Shown one piece after another: positions 43,026 through 51,312 of a stretch of 64,000 nucleotides of DNA. Source of the DNA: Streptomyces sp. ISL-66 (GTDB lineage Bacteria > Actinomycetota > Actinomycetes > Streptomycetales > Streptomycetaceae); the NCBI RefSeq assembly GCF_018614135.1, contig NZ_JAGGOW010000039.1:1-64000 (forward strand), in the 5' to 3' direction. Made by a program: the position numbers and the translations under genes. Below the pieces are notes generated by a model. The model was not told the DNA's origin and did not search any database. It saw only the letters and a program-made list of their open reading frames with translations. Numbering within the stretch: the first letter of the stretch is position 1; each line of letters opens with the position of its first letter.

Positions 43026-44531
43026 ATGTGCCATGTGACCGGCATCTCAGCAGCCCTGCGCGTCGAGGACCTGGTTCGCGTCCCCGCCCTGCAACTGCGC
43101 GTCCTGGCGGGCGAGGAGGGTCTCGGGCGGCCGGTGGCCTGGGCGCACGTGAGCGAGCTGGAGGACCCGACCCCGTGGCTCCTCGGCTCGGAGCTGATCA
43201 TGACGACGGGGATCGCGATACCCCGGACGGCCGCCAGACAGCGCGACTACGTCGAACGGCTCGACGAGGCGGGAGTGGCGGCGCTCGCGCTCTCCGCCCA
43301 TCTGCATGTGCCCCCGTTGCGCCCGGCATTCCTCGCCGCGGCGGAGCAACGCGGGGTGCCCGTCCTGGAGCTGCCCCTCCAGGTGCCGTTCATAGCGGTG
43401 GCGCAGGAGGTCGCGGCCGCCGTGCAGGCGGATGCCCGCAAGCGGCTCGGCGCGCAGCTGCAGATCTTCGGCGCGCTGCGCTGGCTCGCCGTCGAGGATC
43501 TCACCACTGCGGAACTCGTCCGCCGGCTGGAACGCCTCTCCGGCTACTCGCTGTTCCTGGCCACCCCGCACGGCGGTTCCCTGCTGCCCGACGTCCCTGT
43601 CCCCGACGCCCGGCACGCGGCATTGCTGCCGTCCTCGGCAGACCCTCCCCCGACGGTCCCCGGCGGCTACGTTCTCCCGGTGCCGGCGCCCGGTGGCGTC
43701 GCCGGGTACCTGCTGGCCCTGGAGCGGAAGGGCGCGCAACCCGCCGGCCTCGCCGTCGTCCAGCACATCGCCACCGTCATGGCCCTCCAGGTGACCATCG
43801 TGCGCCACGAGCGCGAGACACTGCGCCGCCAGGGAGCGGAGACGCTCGCCGAACTCCTACGGGACGCCCTGGACCGGGACACCGCCCGCCGCCACCTCGC
43901 CCGTGCCGGGTTCGCCGCCGACACCTCCGTCCTCATCGCGGTACTCGACGGTGCGGACGGCCCACTGGACGACGCGGCAGCGGTGAACGCCCTCGACGAG
44001 GCCGCCGTCCCCTACCTCGTACTGCGCCAGCACCAGGAGCTGTACGCGCTGATCCCCGACTCCCCGGCGGGACTCACCGCCCTGGCCGCGATACCCCGTA
44101 CCCGCGCCGGGGTCTCCCGCCCCTTCGCCCCCGGCGCCCCGCTGAGCGTGCCCCGCCGCGAGGCACATCTGGCGCTCACCCGCGCGGGCGCCTCGGGGCA
44201 GTCGGTGGTCGTGTTCAGTGACGGCATGACGGACCGATGGCTGCACGAGGACCCCTCCGTACTGCGCGGACTCATGCGGCACGTGCTCGGCGCGGCCATG
44301 CGGTACGACACCGAGCACGAAGCGTCGCTGGTGGTCTCCACCCTGACCTGGCTGGAGCGCGACCGGTGCACGGAGGAGGCCGCGCGGGTGCTGCACATCC
44401 ACCCCAACACGCTGCTCTACCGGCTGCGCCGGTTCGCCGCGCTGAGCGGCAGAAACCTGTCGTCGACGGGCGACCTCACCGAGGTATGGCTCGCGCTGCG
44501 CGCCGCCCGCATGCTCGGAGAGCTGCGCTGA
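43026..44531 (+). CDS. PucR-family transcriptional regulator
   Basis: A 501-aa regulator. The PucR N-terminal domain (about residues 12-130) has ELEDPTPWLLGSELIMTTG and FIAVAQEV. A GGDEF-like middle follows, and the C-terminal HTH_30 reads CTEEAARVLHIHPNTLLYRL (about 443-465). PucR proteins activate purine catabolism or related catabolic genes. It is divergent from the NCS1 permease with 141 bases between, so it probably controls it. ATG 43026 is chosen; GTG 43035 is close. The ribosome-binding site is poor. Confidence 0.92.
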   Translation: MCHVTGISAALRVEDLVRVPALQLRVLAGEEGLGRPVAWAHVSELEDPTPWLLGSELIMTTGIAIPRTAARQRDYVERLDEAGVAALALSAHLHVPPLRPAFLAAAEQRGVPVLELPLQVPFIAVAQEVAAAVQADARKRLGAQLQIFGALRWLAVEDLTTAELVRRLERLSGYSLFLATPHGGSLLPDVPVPDARHAALLPSSADPPPTVPGGYVLPVPAPGGVAGYLLALERKGAQPAGLAVVQHIATVMALQVTIVRHERETLRRQGAETLAELLRDALDRDTARRHLARAGFAADTSVLIAVLDGADGPLDDAAAVNALDEAAVPYLVLRQHQELYALIPDSPAGLTALAAIPRTRAGVSRPFAPGAPLSVPRREAHLALTRAGASGQSVVVFSDGMTDRWLHEDPSVLRGLMRHVLGAAMRYDTEHEASLVVSTLTWLERDRCTEEAARVLHIHPNTLLYRLRRFAALSGRNLSSTGDLTEVWLALRAARMLGELR

Positions 44532-44549
44532 CCTCCGGGCCGGGGTGGC

Positions 44550-44581
44550 GATGGGGGCCGCACGCGTGAACAGCCCCCATC
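44550..44581. terminator. Terminator hairpin
   Basis: GATGGGGGC and GCCCCCATC form a 9-bp stem with a 14-base loop between the convergent pucR-type gene and the secreted-protein gene. Confidence 0.75.
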
Positions 44582-44588
44582 TTCACCC

Positions 44589-44972
44589 TCAGCAGTGCCG
44601 CAGGCCGTACGCACCGGGGTTGGCGTCGAAGGCCGACGACGTGTAGACCACGGAGGCCGGGACCATTCCGAAGTTGCCGTTCACGTCGCCGTACGCGCCG
44701 TACCAGGTGGTGTTGCCACCGTCGTGGTAGTCCCCCGTCGACCAGCAGTCGAACACGCTCGGGTTGGACTTGAGCGTGTTCACCCACGGGGCGTTGAAGC
44801 TCGACCACCGGTGCATGTCGACATTCGGCGTGTTGCCGCAGTAGAGCCGTCCCCCGCTCACACCGCACCCGGCGGCTTGCGCCGGTGCTGCCGCCAGGAC
44901 CCCCGTGCCCAGCGCCAGCATGCCGACCGCCGCCAGGGCGGCGGCCTTGCTCCGGATCGTCGTACGTGTCAT
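44589..44972 (-). CDS. Small secreted Cys-containing protein
   Basis: A 127-aa exported protein. Signal peptide MTRTTIRSKAAALAAVGMLA with AQA cleavage near residue 33 leaves about 94 residues with four Cys (CGVSGGRLYCGN, DCWSTG, RHC), likely two disulfides. The mature part resembles SH3-like secreted streptomycete proteins: WSSFNAPWVNTLKSNPSVFD and GDYHDGGNTTWYGAYGDVNG then GMVPASVVYT. Bacterial SH3-like folds bind peptidoglycan or peptides; the role is unknown. The start follows GAGGAGGCAGGAA. Confidence 0.85.
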   Translation of the reverse strand: MTRTTIRSKAAALAAVGMLALGTGVLAAAPAQAAGCGVSGGRLYCGNTPNVDMHRWSSFNAPWVNTLKSNPSVFDCWSTGDYHDGGNTTWYGAYGDVNGNFGMVPASVVYTSSAFDANPGAYGLRHC

Positions 44973-45080
44973 TTCCTGCCTCCTCGGATGTGGGGCGGGG
45001 GCTCCCCCGTGGCGTCCCCGCAGCACAGATACTCCGGGGCCACGGCCGCCGCCGCGATCCTTTCGGGCACCGCCGAAAGG

Positions 45081-46049
45081 TCAGCCGCCGCTGTGCAGCA
45101 GGTCCACGCCCAGGCCCGTCGCCGAGTGGAGGACCGCCTTGCCGTCGCGCCGGGTGGTGATCAGGCCCGCCGCGCGCAGGGTGCGGGTGTGCTCGGAGAC
45201 CGAGGGGAGGCTGATGTCGAGGTCACGGGCCAGCTCGGACGTGGTGCGCTGCTGAATCAGCAGCTGGAGCACCGCCGCCCGGGTGCGGCCCAGCAGCGCG
45301 TCCAGCGCGCCCTCCGCCGGGCCCGGTCCGATCAGCGGCAGCGGAGTCAGCGCCGGGTACATCAGCAGGCGCCTGCCGTCGGGCCCCTCCGGGCCCTCGG
45401 CCAGCAACGGCCGCCCCGTCCAGAACGGCGAGGGCATCAGCAGCAGCCCCCGGCCGCCGAGAGTGGCCGCGTAGTCGGGCGGCAGCCCGACCTGGAAGAC
45501 CGAGCCCGCCCAGTCGGCCCGCGGATGCGTACTGGCCAGACAGGCCTTGATCCCGTGGGCGGCCAGCAGCCGGGTCCGCCAGGCCACGTCCGCCTGGAAG
45601 GACTGCCGGATCCGCGGCCAGTGCGGGGCGATGACCACCTCGTACGCGGACCTGAGCGCGCCGCCGAGCTGCTCCCACGCCTCGCGGTCCTGGCCCCACA
45701 GCGCGCGCAGCCACGAGCCCGGGCCGGGGGCCCGCGCGATGATGCGGTCCAGCTGGTCGACGCTGAGCAGCGGACCGGCCTCCCGTACGGCTGCCAGCCC
45801 CTCTTCCACGGTGCGCGAGTACGGCTCGACGAACTGCGGGTTGTCTCCGTCGGGCCGCAGCAGGTCCAGCAGCGGCCGGATCCGGCCCGGTAATTCCTGA
45901 CCTACGCGGCTGCGCCAGCGGCCGAAAACCGCCTGCTCATCCCGGCGCTGCCAGGCGACCAGCGCCATCGCCAGCTCCACCATCGGGAGCGGCTCGCTCG
46001 CGAAAGTGACGTTGAGCAGGTCCTCGGTGGTGAAGTGCACCCTCAGCAT
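45081..46049 (-). CDS. Winged-helix (ArsR-like) transcriptional regulator
   Basis: A 322-aa regulator. The N-terminal about 240 residues (LRVHFTTEDLLNVTFASEPL start) form a large actinobacterial domain of the DUF5937 type. The C-terminal winged helix at about 255-320 has LLIQQRTTSELARDLDISLP and VSEHTRTLRAAGLITTRRDG, the ArsR-like recognition helix. No metal-binding Cys motif is seen. Relatives often repress a neighbouring MFS exporter, but none is next to it here. Target unknown. Confidence 0.88.
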   Translation of the reverse strand: MLRVHFTTEDLLNVTFASEPLPMVELAMALVAWQRRDEQAVFGRWRSRVGQELPGRIRPLLDLLRPDGDNPQFVEPYSRTVEEGLAAVREAGPLLSVDQLDRIIARAPGPGSWLRALWGQDREAWEQLGGALRSAYEVVIAPHWPRIRQSFQADVAWRTRLLAAHGIKACLASTHPRADWAGSVFQVGLPPDYAATLGGRGLLLMPSPFWTGRPLLAEGPEGPDGRRLLMYPALTPLPLIGPGPAEGALDALLGRTRAAVLQLLIQQRTTSELARDLDISLPSVSEHTRTLRAAGLITTRRDGKAVLHSATGLGVDLLHSGG

Positions 46050-46100
46050 CGCGCGCCCCCCGTCAGGCGTCGGCCTTCGGCCCCCGTACGGCGTCCAGCC

Positions 46101-46559
46101 CTAGCCGTACATGCGGCGCATCGCGTAGTCGACCATCTGCTCGACGGCCTTCGCGTCGAAGACCATCCGGTGGTCGCCCTCCATGTCGAGGACGAAGCCG
46201 TACCCGGTGGGCAGCAGGTCGATCACCTCGGCGCCGGTGATCACGAAGTACTTGGACTCCTTGCCGGCGTACCGGCGGAGCTCCTTGAGCGTGGTGAACA
46301 TGGGGATGACCGGCTGCTGCGTGTTGTGCAGCGCCAGGAAGCCCGGGGTCTCGCCGCGCGGGCAGTAGACCTTGGAGTTGGCGAAGATCTGCTGGAAGTC
46401 CTCGGCGGACAGCGACCCGGTCGTGAAGGCGCGCACCGCGTCCGCGAGGGAGGGTGGGGACGGCTCGGGGTACAGCGGCGGCTGCTGCGCGTAGCCCTGC
46501 TGGGGCTGCTGCGGGGCGTACTGCTGCTGGGCGCCCGGATTCTGGTCGTAGCCGTACAT
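46101..46559 (-). CDS. SseB-like protein
   Basis: A 152-aa protein. Residues 1-38 are a Tyr/Gln/Pro-rich disordered region (NPGAQQQYAPQQPQQGYAQQ). Residues 45-150 match the SseB N-terminal domain: VYCPRGETPGFLALHN, VIPMFTTLKELRRYAGKESK, and LLPTGYGFVLDMEGD. SseB proteins are seen near type VII or secretion-linked loci in actinobacteria, but no such locus is here. Function unknown; the call rests on the conserved core. Confidence 0.82.
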   Translation of the reverse strand: MYGYDQNPGAQQQYAPQQPQQGYAQQPPLYPEPSPPSLADAVRAFTTGSLSAEDFQQIFANSKVYCPRGETPGFLALHNTQQPVIPMFTTLKELRRYAGKESKYFVITGAEVIDLLPTGYGFVLDMEGDHRMVFDAKAVEQMVDYAMRRMYG

Positions 46560-46607
46560 GAGGCGAAGCCTACCGAGACGGCTGGCCCCCGGGACGACGA
46601 GTTCCGG

Positions 46608-46811
46608 TCAGTGGGACTTCAGCCCCGTAACGAAGCCGGTCCACGCGGTGGCCGAGAGCACGAGGACGGGCCCGTCCTGGACCTTGGAGTCCCGAACGGG
46701 GACGAGGCCGGGGATTCCGTCAGCGACCTCGACGCAGAGCCCCTCCGTGGCGGTGCTGTAGCTGCTCGTGCGCCACCTGGCGGCCCTCAAGCCGTCGTGC
46801 ATGGTTGCCAT
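46608..46811 (-). CDS. DUF397 small protein (WhiJ-locus partner)
   Basis: A 67-aa DUF397 protein: RWRTSSYSTATEGLCVEVAD, VPVRDSK, and ATAWTGFVTGLK are all standard for the family. DUF397 proteins are small acidic partners encoded beside XRE/DUF5753 regulators in Streptomyces (WhiJ-like loci) and may modulate their DNA binding, probably as antagonists. The ATG lies inside the 3' end of the XRE gene with a 92-base overlap, much longer than the usual few bases. Confidence 0.92.
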   Translation of the reverse strand: MATMHDGLRAARWRTSSYSTATEGLCVEVADGIPGLVPVRDSKVQDGPVLVLSATAWTGFVTGLKSH

Positions 46812-47637
46812 TTGCGAAGTCCTCTGCAGCGTCTTCGATCATCTTCAGAGACATCTTGGGCGGCAACGCTGCCGCCCGGAGGCGGTTGTACGCCTGTTGG
46901 TACTGCTCCACGATGCCCGGATCGTCGATGAGCTGGCCGCTGTACATGCCCTCCGTGTACATGACCGGTGGGGCAGCACCGAACGTCATGAGCAAGGTCG
47001 ATCCCATCATGAAGGGGTGCGCTCCGGCATTCCACGGAAGGATCTGTGGAACGTAGTGGCGGCGCCGCGCAACGGCGGCGATGTGCTCCAGTTGTTCCGC
47101 CATGATCTGGTCCGGGACGATCGGATTCCGAAGGATCGACTCGTGCAGGACGACCCACGACGCCGGCCCCTCCTCGAACACCCACGTGCGGCTACGCCGC
47201 AAGGCGACCTTCCTTGCGACCTCGGCCTCGTCGTCCGCGGGATTGAAGGTGTGGATGATCTCCCGAATGTAGGGTTCCACTTGGAGAGGTCCCGGGAGGA
47301 GCATCGGGCTCCACTCCTGGATGTCCTGCGCTCCCGTCTCCAATTCGAAGGCATCCTGAAAGTACGGCGCGACCAGGCTCTTCCGCGCATTGCGTACGTC
47401 CTCACAGCCTCGCGCGAAGAACCCGTCCGTCTCCAGAACCTTGTCGACGTGCCTCGCCAGGTCCTCCGGCATCCGTCGGTGGCCGCGCTCGATCTCGCTC
47501 AGGTAGCTGACGCCGTAGAAGCTGCCTGCCACGGTCTGCTGGAGCGTGAGGCCGGCCGTCTCCCGCTTCCAGCGCAACTCCTTACCGTAGAACGCCGGCA
47601 CGCTCGCCGAGCCGTCAATGTCCTTGCTCGCGGCCAT
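46720..47637 (-). CDS. XRE/DUF5753 transcriptional regulator (WhiJ-like)
   Basis: A 305-aa regulator. The XRE helix-turn-helix is at about residues 16-72 (LRWKRETAGLTLQQTVAGSF, YLSEIERGHRRMPEDL). The DUF5753 domain spans about 95-270 (LLPGPLQVEPYIREI, RRSRTWVFEEGPASWVVLHE). Its last 30 residues are basic (RRLEGRQVAHEQLQHRHGGA) and overlap the DUF397 gene in another frame. If one A were added near 46812 the protein would end in KWQPCTTA, leaving a short overlap, so a small frameshift cannot be excluded. WhiJ-type pairs link development to sporulation control. Confidence 0.9.
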   Translation of the reverse strand: MAASKDIDGSASVPAFYGKELRWKRETAGLTLQQTVAGSFYGVSYLSEIERGHRRMPEDLARHVDKVLETDGFFARGCEDVRNARKSLVAPYFQDAFELETGAQDIQEWSPMLLPGPLQVEPYIREIIHTFNPADDEAEVARKVALRRSRTWVFEEGPASWVVLHESILRNPIVPDQIMAEQLEHIAAVARRRHYVPQILPWNAGAHPFMMGSTLLMTFGAAPPVMYTEGMYSGQLIDDPGIVEQYQQAYNRLRAAALPPKMSLKMIEDAAEDFANGNHARRLEGRQVAHEQLQHRHGGALRRGR

Positions 47638-47753
47638 CGTCAGAGCCCGCCTTTCCACACTTCGCACCGTGGACTTGGAAACCCTTCCCACGCTACGCCG
47701 ACCCGAGTCAGCCTGTGATCGGTTCGTCACTCCCCGCTGCGAAGGAATCCGCC

Positions 47754-47963
47754 ATGAGCCACCACCCCCACGACCAAGAGGCCATCGAGTGCCTCATGGA
47801 ACTCCGCACCGCCCTCTCCGCGCACGGGATCACGCTCCCCTCCCTCGACCTCCACCTCCTCTCCTACTCCGGGCGCTACGCGTCCCCGCCCCTCATCGCC
47901 CTCGGCAACTGCAACCTCGTCACCGCCCGGCGACTGGTCGCCGCCCTGGCCGGTGAGCGGTGA
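47754..47963 (+). CDS. Small hypothetical protein of the WhiJ-type locus
   Basis: A 69-aa protein (HHPHDQEAIECLMELRTALS, then LPSLDLHLLSYSG and LGNCNLVTARRLVAAL), mostly alpha-helical with two Cys and a His-rich start. ATG 47754 has GAAGGA 7 bases upstream; longer in-frame starts lack such a site. It overlaps the following ATPase gene by 4 bases (GTGA). Homologous small proteins commonly sit between WhiJ-like regulators and the ATPase in Streptomyces; function unknown. Confidence 0.8.
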   Translation: MSHHPHDQEAIECLMELRTALSAHGITLPSLDLHLLSYSGRYASPPLIALGNCNLVTARRLVAALAGER

Positions 47964-48382
47964 ACACCCTCACGATCCGGCTGCTCGCCACCCCCGGCGC
48001 CGTCCCCCTGGCCCGCCGCGCCGTGCGCGAGCACCTCGGCCCCGGCGGCGCTTCCCGGGACGCCGAGCTCTGTGTGAGCGAGCTGCTCACCAACGCCCTC
48101 ACCCACATCGGCGAGGGCACGCCCGTCACCCTGCGCGTCACCGGAAGGGCAACCCGTACGCGGGTCGAGCTCACCGATCCCGACCCGCGCGCATGGCCCG
48201 TACTGCGGCACGCGGGAGGAAACGAGGAGTCCGGGCGCGGGCTCGCCCTGCTCGACGCGCTCGCCCTGCGCTGGGGGGTCGAGCAGGGGCCGGGGACCAA
48301 GACCGTCTGGTGCGAGCTCGGTCCCGGACTTGAGCCTGGTCACAGTCGGGACGGAAGGGTTGCTCTTATTACCGGCGGGTAG
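47960..48382 (+). CDS. Anti-sigma-like ATP-binding protein (HATPase)
   Basis: A 140-aa GHKL-type ATPase of the RsbW/SpoIIAB-like group. ELCVSELLTNALTHIGEGTP is the N-box, VELTDPDP the G1-like box, and ESGRGLALLDALALRWGV the G2 box. In Streptomyces such proteins beside XRE/DUF397 genes (abaA/whiJ loci) probably act as regulatory kinases or anti-sigma factors. Translationally coupled to the 69-aa gene and divergent from the XRE pair. Its stop is 66 bases before fadE. Confidence 0.9.
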   Translation: MNTLTIRLLATPGAVPLARRAVREHLGPGGASRDAELCVSELLTNALTHIGEGTPVTLRVTGRATRTRVELTDPDPRAWPVLRHAGGNEESGRGLALLDALALRWGVEQGPGTKTVWCELGPGLEPGHSRDGRVALITGG

Positions 48383-48405
48383 CATCATTACGTTACCGAA
48401 TGGTA
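48370..48405. promoter_or_regulatory. Twin TACC-N4-GGTA palindromes upstream of fadE
   Basis: TACCGGCGGGTA (48370-48381) and TACCGAATGGTA (48394-48405) are two dyads with identical arms, centres 24 bp apart, just upstream of the acyl-CoA dehydrogenase gene. The pair lies about 45-80 bases before the start, where a regulator or promoter is expected. The first overlaps the last codons of the ATPase gene. Confidence 0.5.
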
Positions 48406-48448
48406 TGCATCAGAACCCGTCTCACCGAGCCTTAACGGAGCCGTCGCC

Positions 48449-50275
48449 ATGGGGCACTACAAGTCGAATCTCCGCGACATCGAGTTCAACCTCTTCGAGG
48501 TGCTCGGACGCGACAAGCTGTACGGCACCGGACCGTTCGGCGAGATGGACACCGAGACCGCCAAGACGATCCTCAGCGAGATGACCAAGCTCTCCGAGAA
48601 CGAGCTGGCCGCCTCCTTCGAGGACGCCGACCGCAACCCGCCGGTCTTCGACCCGACCACGAACACCGCGCCCGTCCCGGCGTCCTTCAAGAAGAGCTAC
48701 AAGGCCTTCATGGACTCGGAGTACTGGCGCCTGGGCCTGCCCGAGGAGATCGGCGGCACCACCTCGCCCCGCTCGCTCATCTGGGCGTTCGCCGAGACGA
48801 TCCTGGGCGCGAACCCGGCCGTCTGGATGTACTCCTCGGGCCCGGCGTTCGCCGGCATCCTCTTCGAGGAGGGCAACGAGGCGCAGAAGAAGGTCGCCGA
48901 GATCGCCGTCGAGAAGCGCTGGGGCTCGACCATGGTCCTGACCGAGCCGGACGCCGGCTCGGACGTGGGCGCCGGCCGCACCAAGGCCGTCCAGCAGGAC
49001 GACGGCTCCTGGCACATCGAGGGCGTGAAGCGCTTCATCACCTCCGGTGAGCACGACATGGAGGAGAACATCCTCCACTACGTCCTCGCGCGCCCCGAGG
49101 GCCACGGCCCGGGCACCAAGGGCCTGTCCCTCTTCCTCGTCCCGAAGTTCCACTTCGACTGGGAGACCGGCGAGCTGGGCGAGCGCAACGGCGTCTACGC
49201 GACGAACGTCGAGCACAAGATGGGCCTCAAGGCCTCCAACACCTGCGAGATGACCTTCGGCGACCAGCACCCCGCCAAGGGCTGGCTGATCGGTGACAAG
49301 CACGACGGCATCCGCCAGATGTTCATGATCATCGAGTTCGCCCGGATGATGGTCGGCACGAAGGCCATCGCCGCCCTCTCCACCGGCTACCTCAACGCGC
49401 TGGAGTACGCCAAGGAGCGCGTGCAGGGTCCGGATCTGGCCAACTTCATGGACAAGACCGCCCCCAAGGTCACCATCACGCACCACCCCGACGTGCGCCG
49501 CGCGCTGATGACGCAGAAGGCGTACGCCGAGGGCATGCGCGCCCTGGTCCTGTACACCGCCTCCGTCCAGGACGAGATCCAGGTCAAGCAGGCCGCCGGC
49601 GAGGACGCCTCCTCGCTCATCGGCCTGAACGACCTGCTCCTGCCGATCGTGAAGGGCTACGGCTCGGAGAAGTCCTACGAGCAGCTCGCCCAGTCCCTGC
49701 AGACCTTCGGCGGCTCCGGCTACCTGCAGGAATACCCGATCGAGCAGTACATCCGCGACGCCAAGATCGACACCCTCTACGAGGGCACCACGGCCATCCA
49801 GGGCCAGGACTTCTTCTTCCGGAAGATCGTCCGCGACCAGGGCGCCTCGCTGAACGTCCTCTCCGAGACGATCAAGAAGTTCCTCGCCGAGGCCGTCGGC
49901 GGCGAGGACCTCGCCCCGGCCCGCGACGCGCTCGCCAAGGCCGCCGTCGACCTGGAGGCCATCGTCGGCCAGATGATCGTCGACCTCACCGCCACCGGCG
50001 AGGACGTCAAGAACATCTACAAGGTCGGCCAGAACACCACCCGCCTGCTCATGGCCTCCGGTGACGTGGTCGTCGGCTACCTGCTCCTCAAGGGCGCGGC
50101 CGTGGCCGCCGAGAAGCTGCCGACCGCCTCCCCGAAGGACGTCCCGTTCTACACCGGCAAGATCGCGGCGGCGAAGTTCTTCGCCTCCCAGATCCTGCCC
50201 GGCGTCTCGGTCGCCCGCGCGCTCGCCGAGACCGTGGACAACACCCTGATGGAGCTCGACGAAGCCGCCTTCTAG
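48449..50275 (+). CDS. Acyl-CoA dehydrogenase
   Basis: A 608-aa FAD enzyme of the FadE/AidB-like long form, catalysing the first oxidation step of fatty acyl-CoA degradation. [20 protein letters not shown] binds [15 protein letters not shown] follows, [20 protein letters not shown] is the dehydrogenase signature, and [16 protein letters not shown] holds the catalytic Glu region. A C-terminal extension of about 150 residues is characteristic of the large actinobacterial form. The start follows GGAGCCGTCGCC. Two dyads lie upstream; a strong terminator follows. Confidence 0.95.
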   Translation: MGHYKSNLRDIEFNLFEVLGRDKLYGTGPFGEMDTETAKTILSEMTKLSENELAASFEDADRNPPVFDPTTNTAPVPASFKKSYKAFMDSEYWRLGLPEEIGGTTSPRSLIWAFAETILGANPAVWMYSSGPAFAGILFEEGNEAQKKVAEIAVEKRWGSTMVLTEPDAGSDVGAGRTKAVQQDDGSWHIEGVKRFITSGEHDMEENILHYVLARPEGHGPGTKGLSLFLVPKFHFDWETGELGERNGVYATNVEHKMGLKASNTCEMTFGDQHPAKGWLIGDKHDGIRQMFMIIEFARMMVGTKAIAALSTGYLNALEYAKERVQGPDLANFMDKTAPKVTITHHPDVRRALMTQKAYAEGMRALVLYTASVQDEIQVKQAAGEDASSLIGLNDLLLPIVKGYGSEKSYEQLAQSLQTFGGSGYLQEYPIEQYIRDAKIDTLYEGTTAIQGQDFFFRKIVRDQGASLNVLSETIKKFLAEAVGGEDLAPARDALAKAAVDLEAIVGQMIVDLTATGEDVKNIYKVGQNTTRLLMASGDVVVGYLLLKGAAVAAEKLPTASPKDVPFYTGKIAAAKFFASQILPGVSVARALAETVDNTLMELDEAAF

Positions 50276-50339
50276 GCTCCGCCGCCCCACGCCGCGCACC
50301 GCTCCCCGGCCGTCCCCGGGGAGCGCCCGCGGCCCCGCA

Positions 50340-50382
50340 CGCCGCCGGCCGGGCCCCCCGCACAGGGGCCCGGCCGGCGGCG
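50340..50382. terminator. Strong terminator after the acyl-CoA dehydrogenase gene
   Basis: A perfect 18-bp G+C stem (50340-50357 with 50365-50382, core CGCCGGCCGGGCCCC) and a 7-base loop, 64 bases after the stop codon. Confidence 0.9.
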
Positions 50383-50466
50383 TACCCGCGACCGGGGCCC
50401 GGGCCGCCCAGGCCCCTGGGCTGCGGGGTTCCCGGGATGTCGGTGCTTCGTGGCACGCTCGTGGGT

Positions 50467-51213
50467 ATGAGCCGACGTCCGCAGGAGCAGCAGCACGGCA
50501 GCAGGGGGTACTCCGTCCCGACCGGGCGGCCGTACGCCCTCAAGGAGCTGCAGTCCGCCGTGGGCAGCCTCGGCGACCACCTCAAGGAGCTCTACGAGGG
50601 CTCCCACCCCACCGAGTACGAAGGCGTCGCCGACGCCCTCTACACGGCCTTCCAGACCTCCGCCGGGCTCGCCCCCGCCAAGAGCTACACCGGCTGCCCG
50701 GAGCACCCCAACGGCGCCCTCGACCCCGAGGCGCCCGACGGCTGGGGCCGCTGCCTCATCTGCAACGACCGGCGCCGCCTCGGCCTGCGCGCCCAGGGCG
50801 CCCGCGCGGCCGCCGCCGGCCCGCCCGCCGGGGAGCAGCGCCGGCTGGGCTACCCCGTGCCCGACCCCCCGTACACGCTGGAGGCGCTGCGCGCCTGCCT
50901 GCGCGCGGTCGAGGACCGGCGCTTCCACCTGAGCCTCTCCTCGCCCCCCGAGGACTTCGTGATGATGGCCGACGACCTGCACCGCGCCTTCATCGTGGCC
51001 CGCGAACTGTCCCGCCCGCGCAACGCCTCCGGCTGCTCCGAGCACCCCGGTGCACCCATCGATCCCGACGCGCCCGCCGGTGAGGCCTGTATCTTCTGCG
51101 CCGGACGCAAAAGACGCGCACAGCGCTCCGCGCAAGCCCCGGAGATGCTCCCGCGCGTCCGTCGGGGTGAGCGCAGGCAGTTGCAGCGTCGCTTCGAGCG
51201 TCCGCCGGGCTGA
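50467..51213 (+). CDS. Hypothetical protein with two zinc-ribbon-like modules
   Basis: A 248-aa soluble protein. It has an internal duplication: each half contains a helical segment (PYALKELQSAVGSLGDHLKE; PYTLEALRACLRAVEDRRFH) followed by a Cys/His box. The first box is GCPEHPNGALDPEAPDGWGR with CLIC (about residues 78-102); the second is GCSEHPGAPIDPDAPAGEAC then FCAG (about 190-215). The spacing C-x2-H ... C-x2-C in both suggests two zinc sites. The tail is very basic (RRKRRAQRS to QRRFERPPG), fitting nucleic-acid binding. No named family recognised. ATG 50467 has a weak ribosome-binding site. Confidence 0.75.
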   Translation: MSRRPQEQQHGSRGYSVPTGRPYALKELQSAVGSLGDHLKELYEGSHPTEYEGVADALYTAFQTSAGLAPAKSYTGCPEHPNGALDPEAPDGWGRCLICNDRRRLGLRAQGARAAAAGPPAGEQRRLGYPVPDPPYTLEALRACLRAVEDRRFHLSLSSPPEDFVMMADDLHRAFIVARELSRPRNASGCSEHPGAPIDPDAPAGEACIFCAGRKRRAQRSAQAPEMLPRVRRGERRQLQRRFERPPG

Positions 51214-51312
51214 GAAGCCCAGGGGCGCGGTCCAGCCAGACCCCTGATGACCTTCCTCCACCATCCGCCGCAGTCCGGCCCTGGCGAACACGACCGTCGT
51301 TAAGGTGAATAC

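Noticed and set aside
46787-47185. Alternative minus-strand frame ending KWQPCTTA as a separate gene
   Set aside because: It lies entirely inside the XRE/DUF5753 gene and has no start with a ribosome-binding site. Only its last codons are of interest as a possible frameshift of the XRE end.
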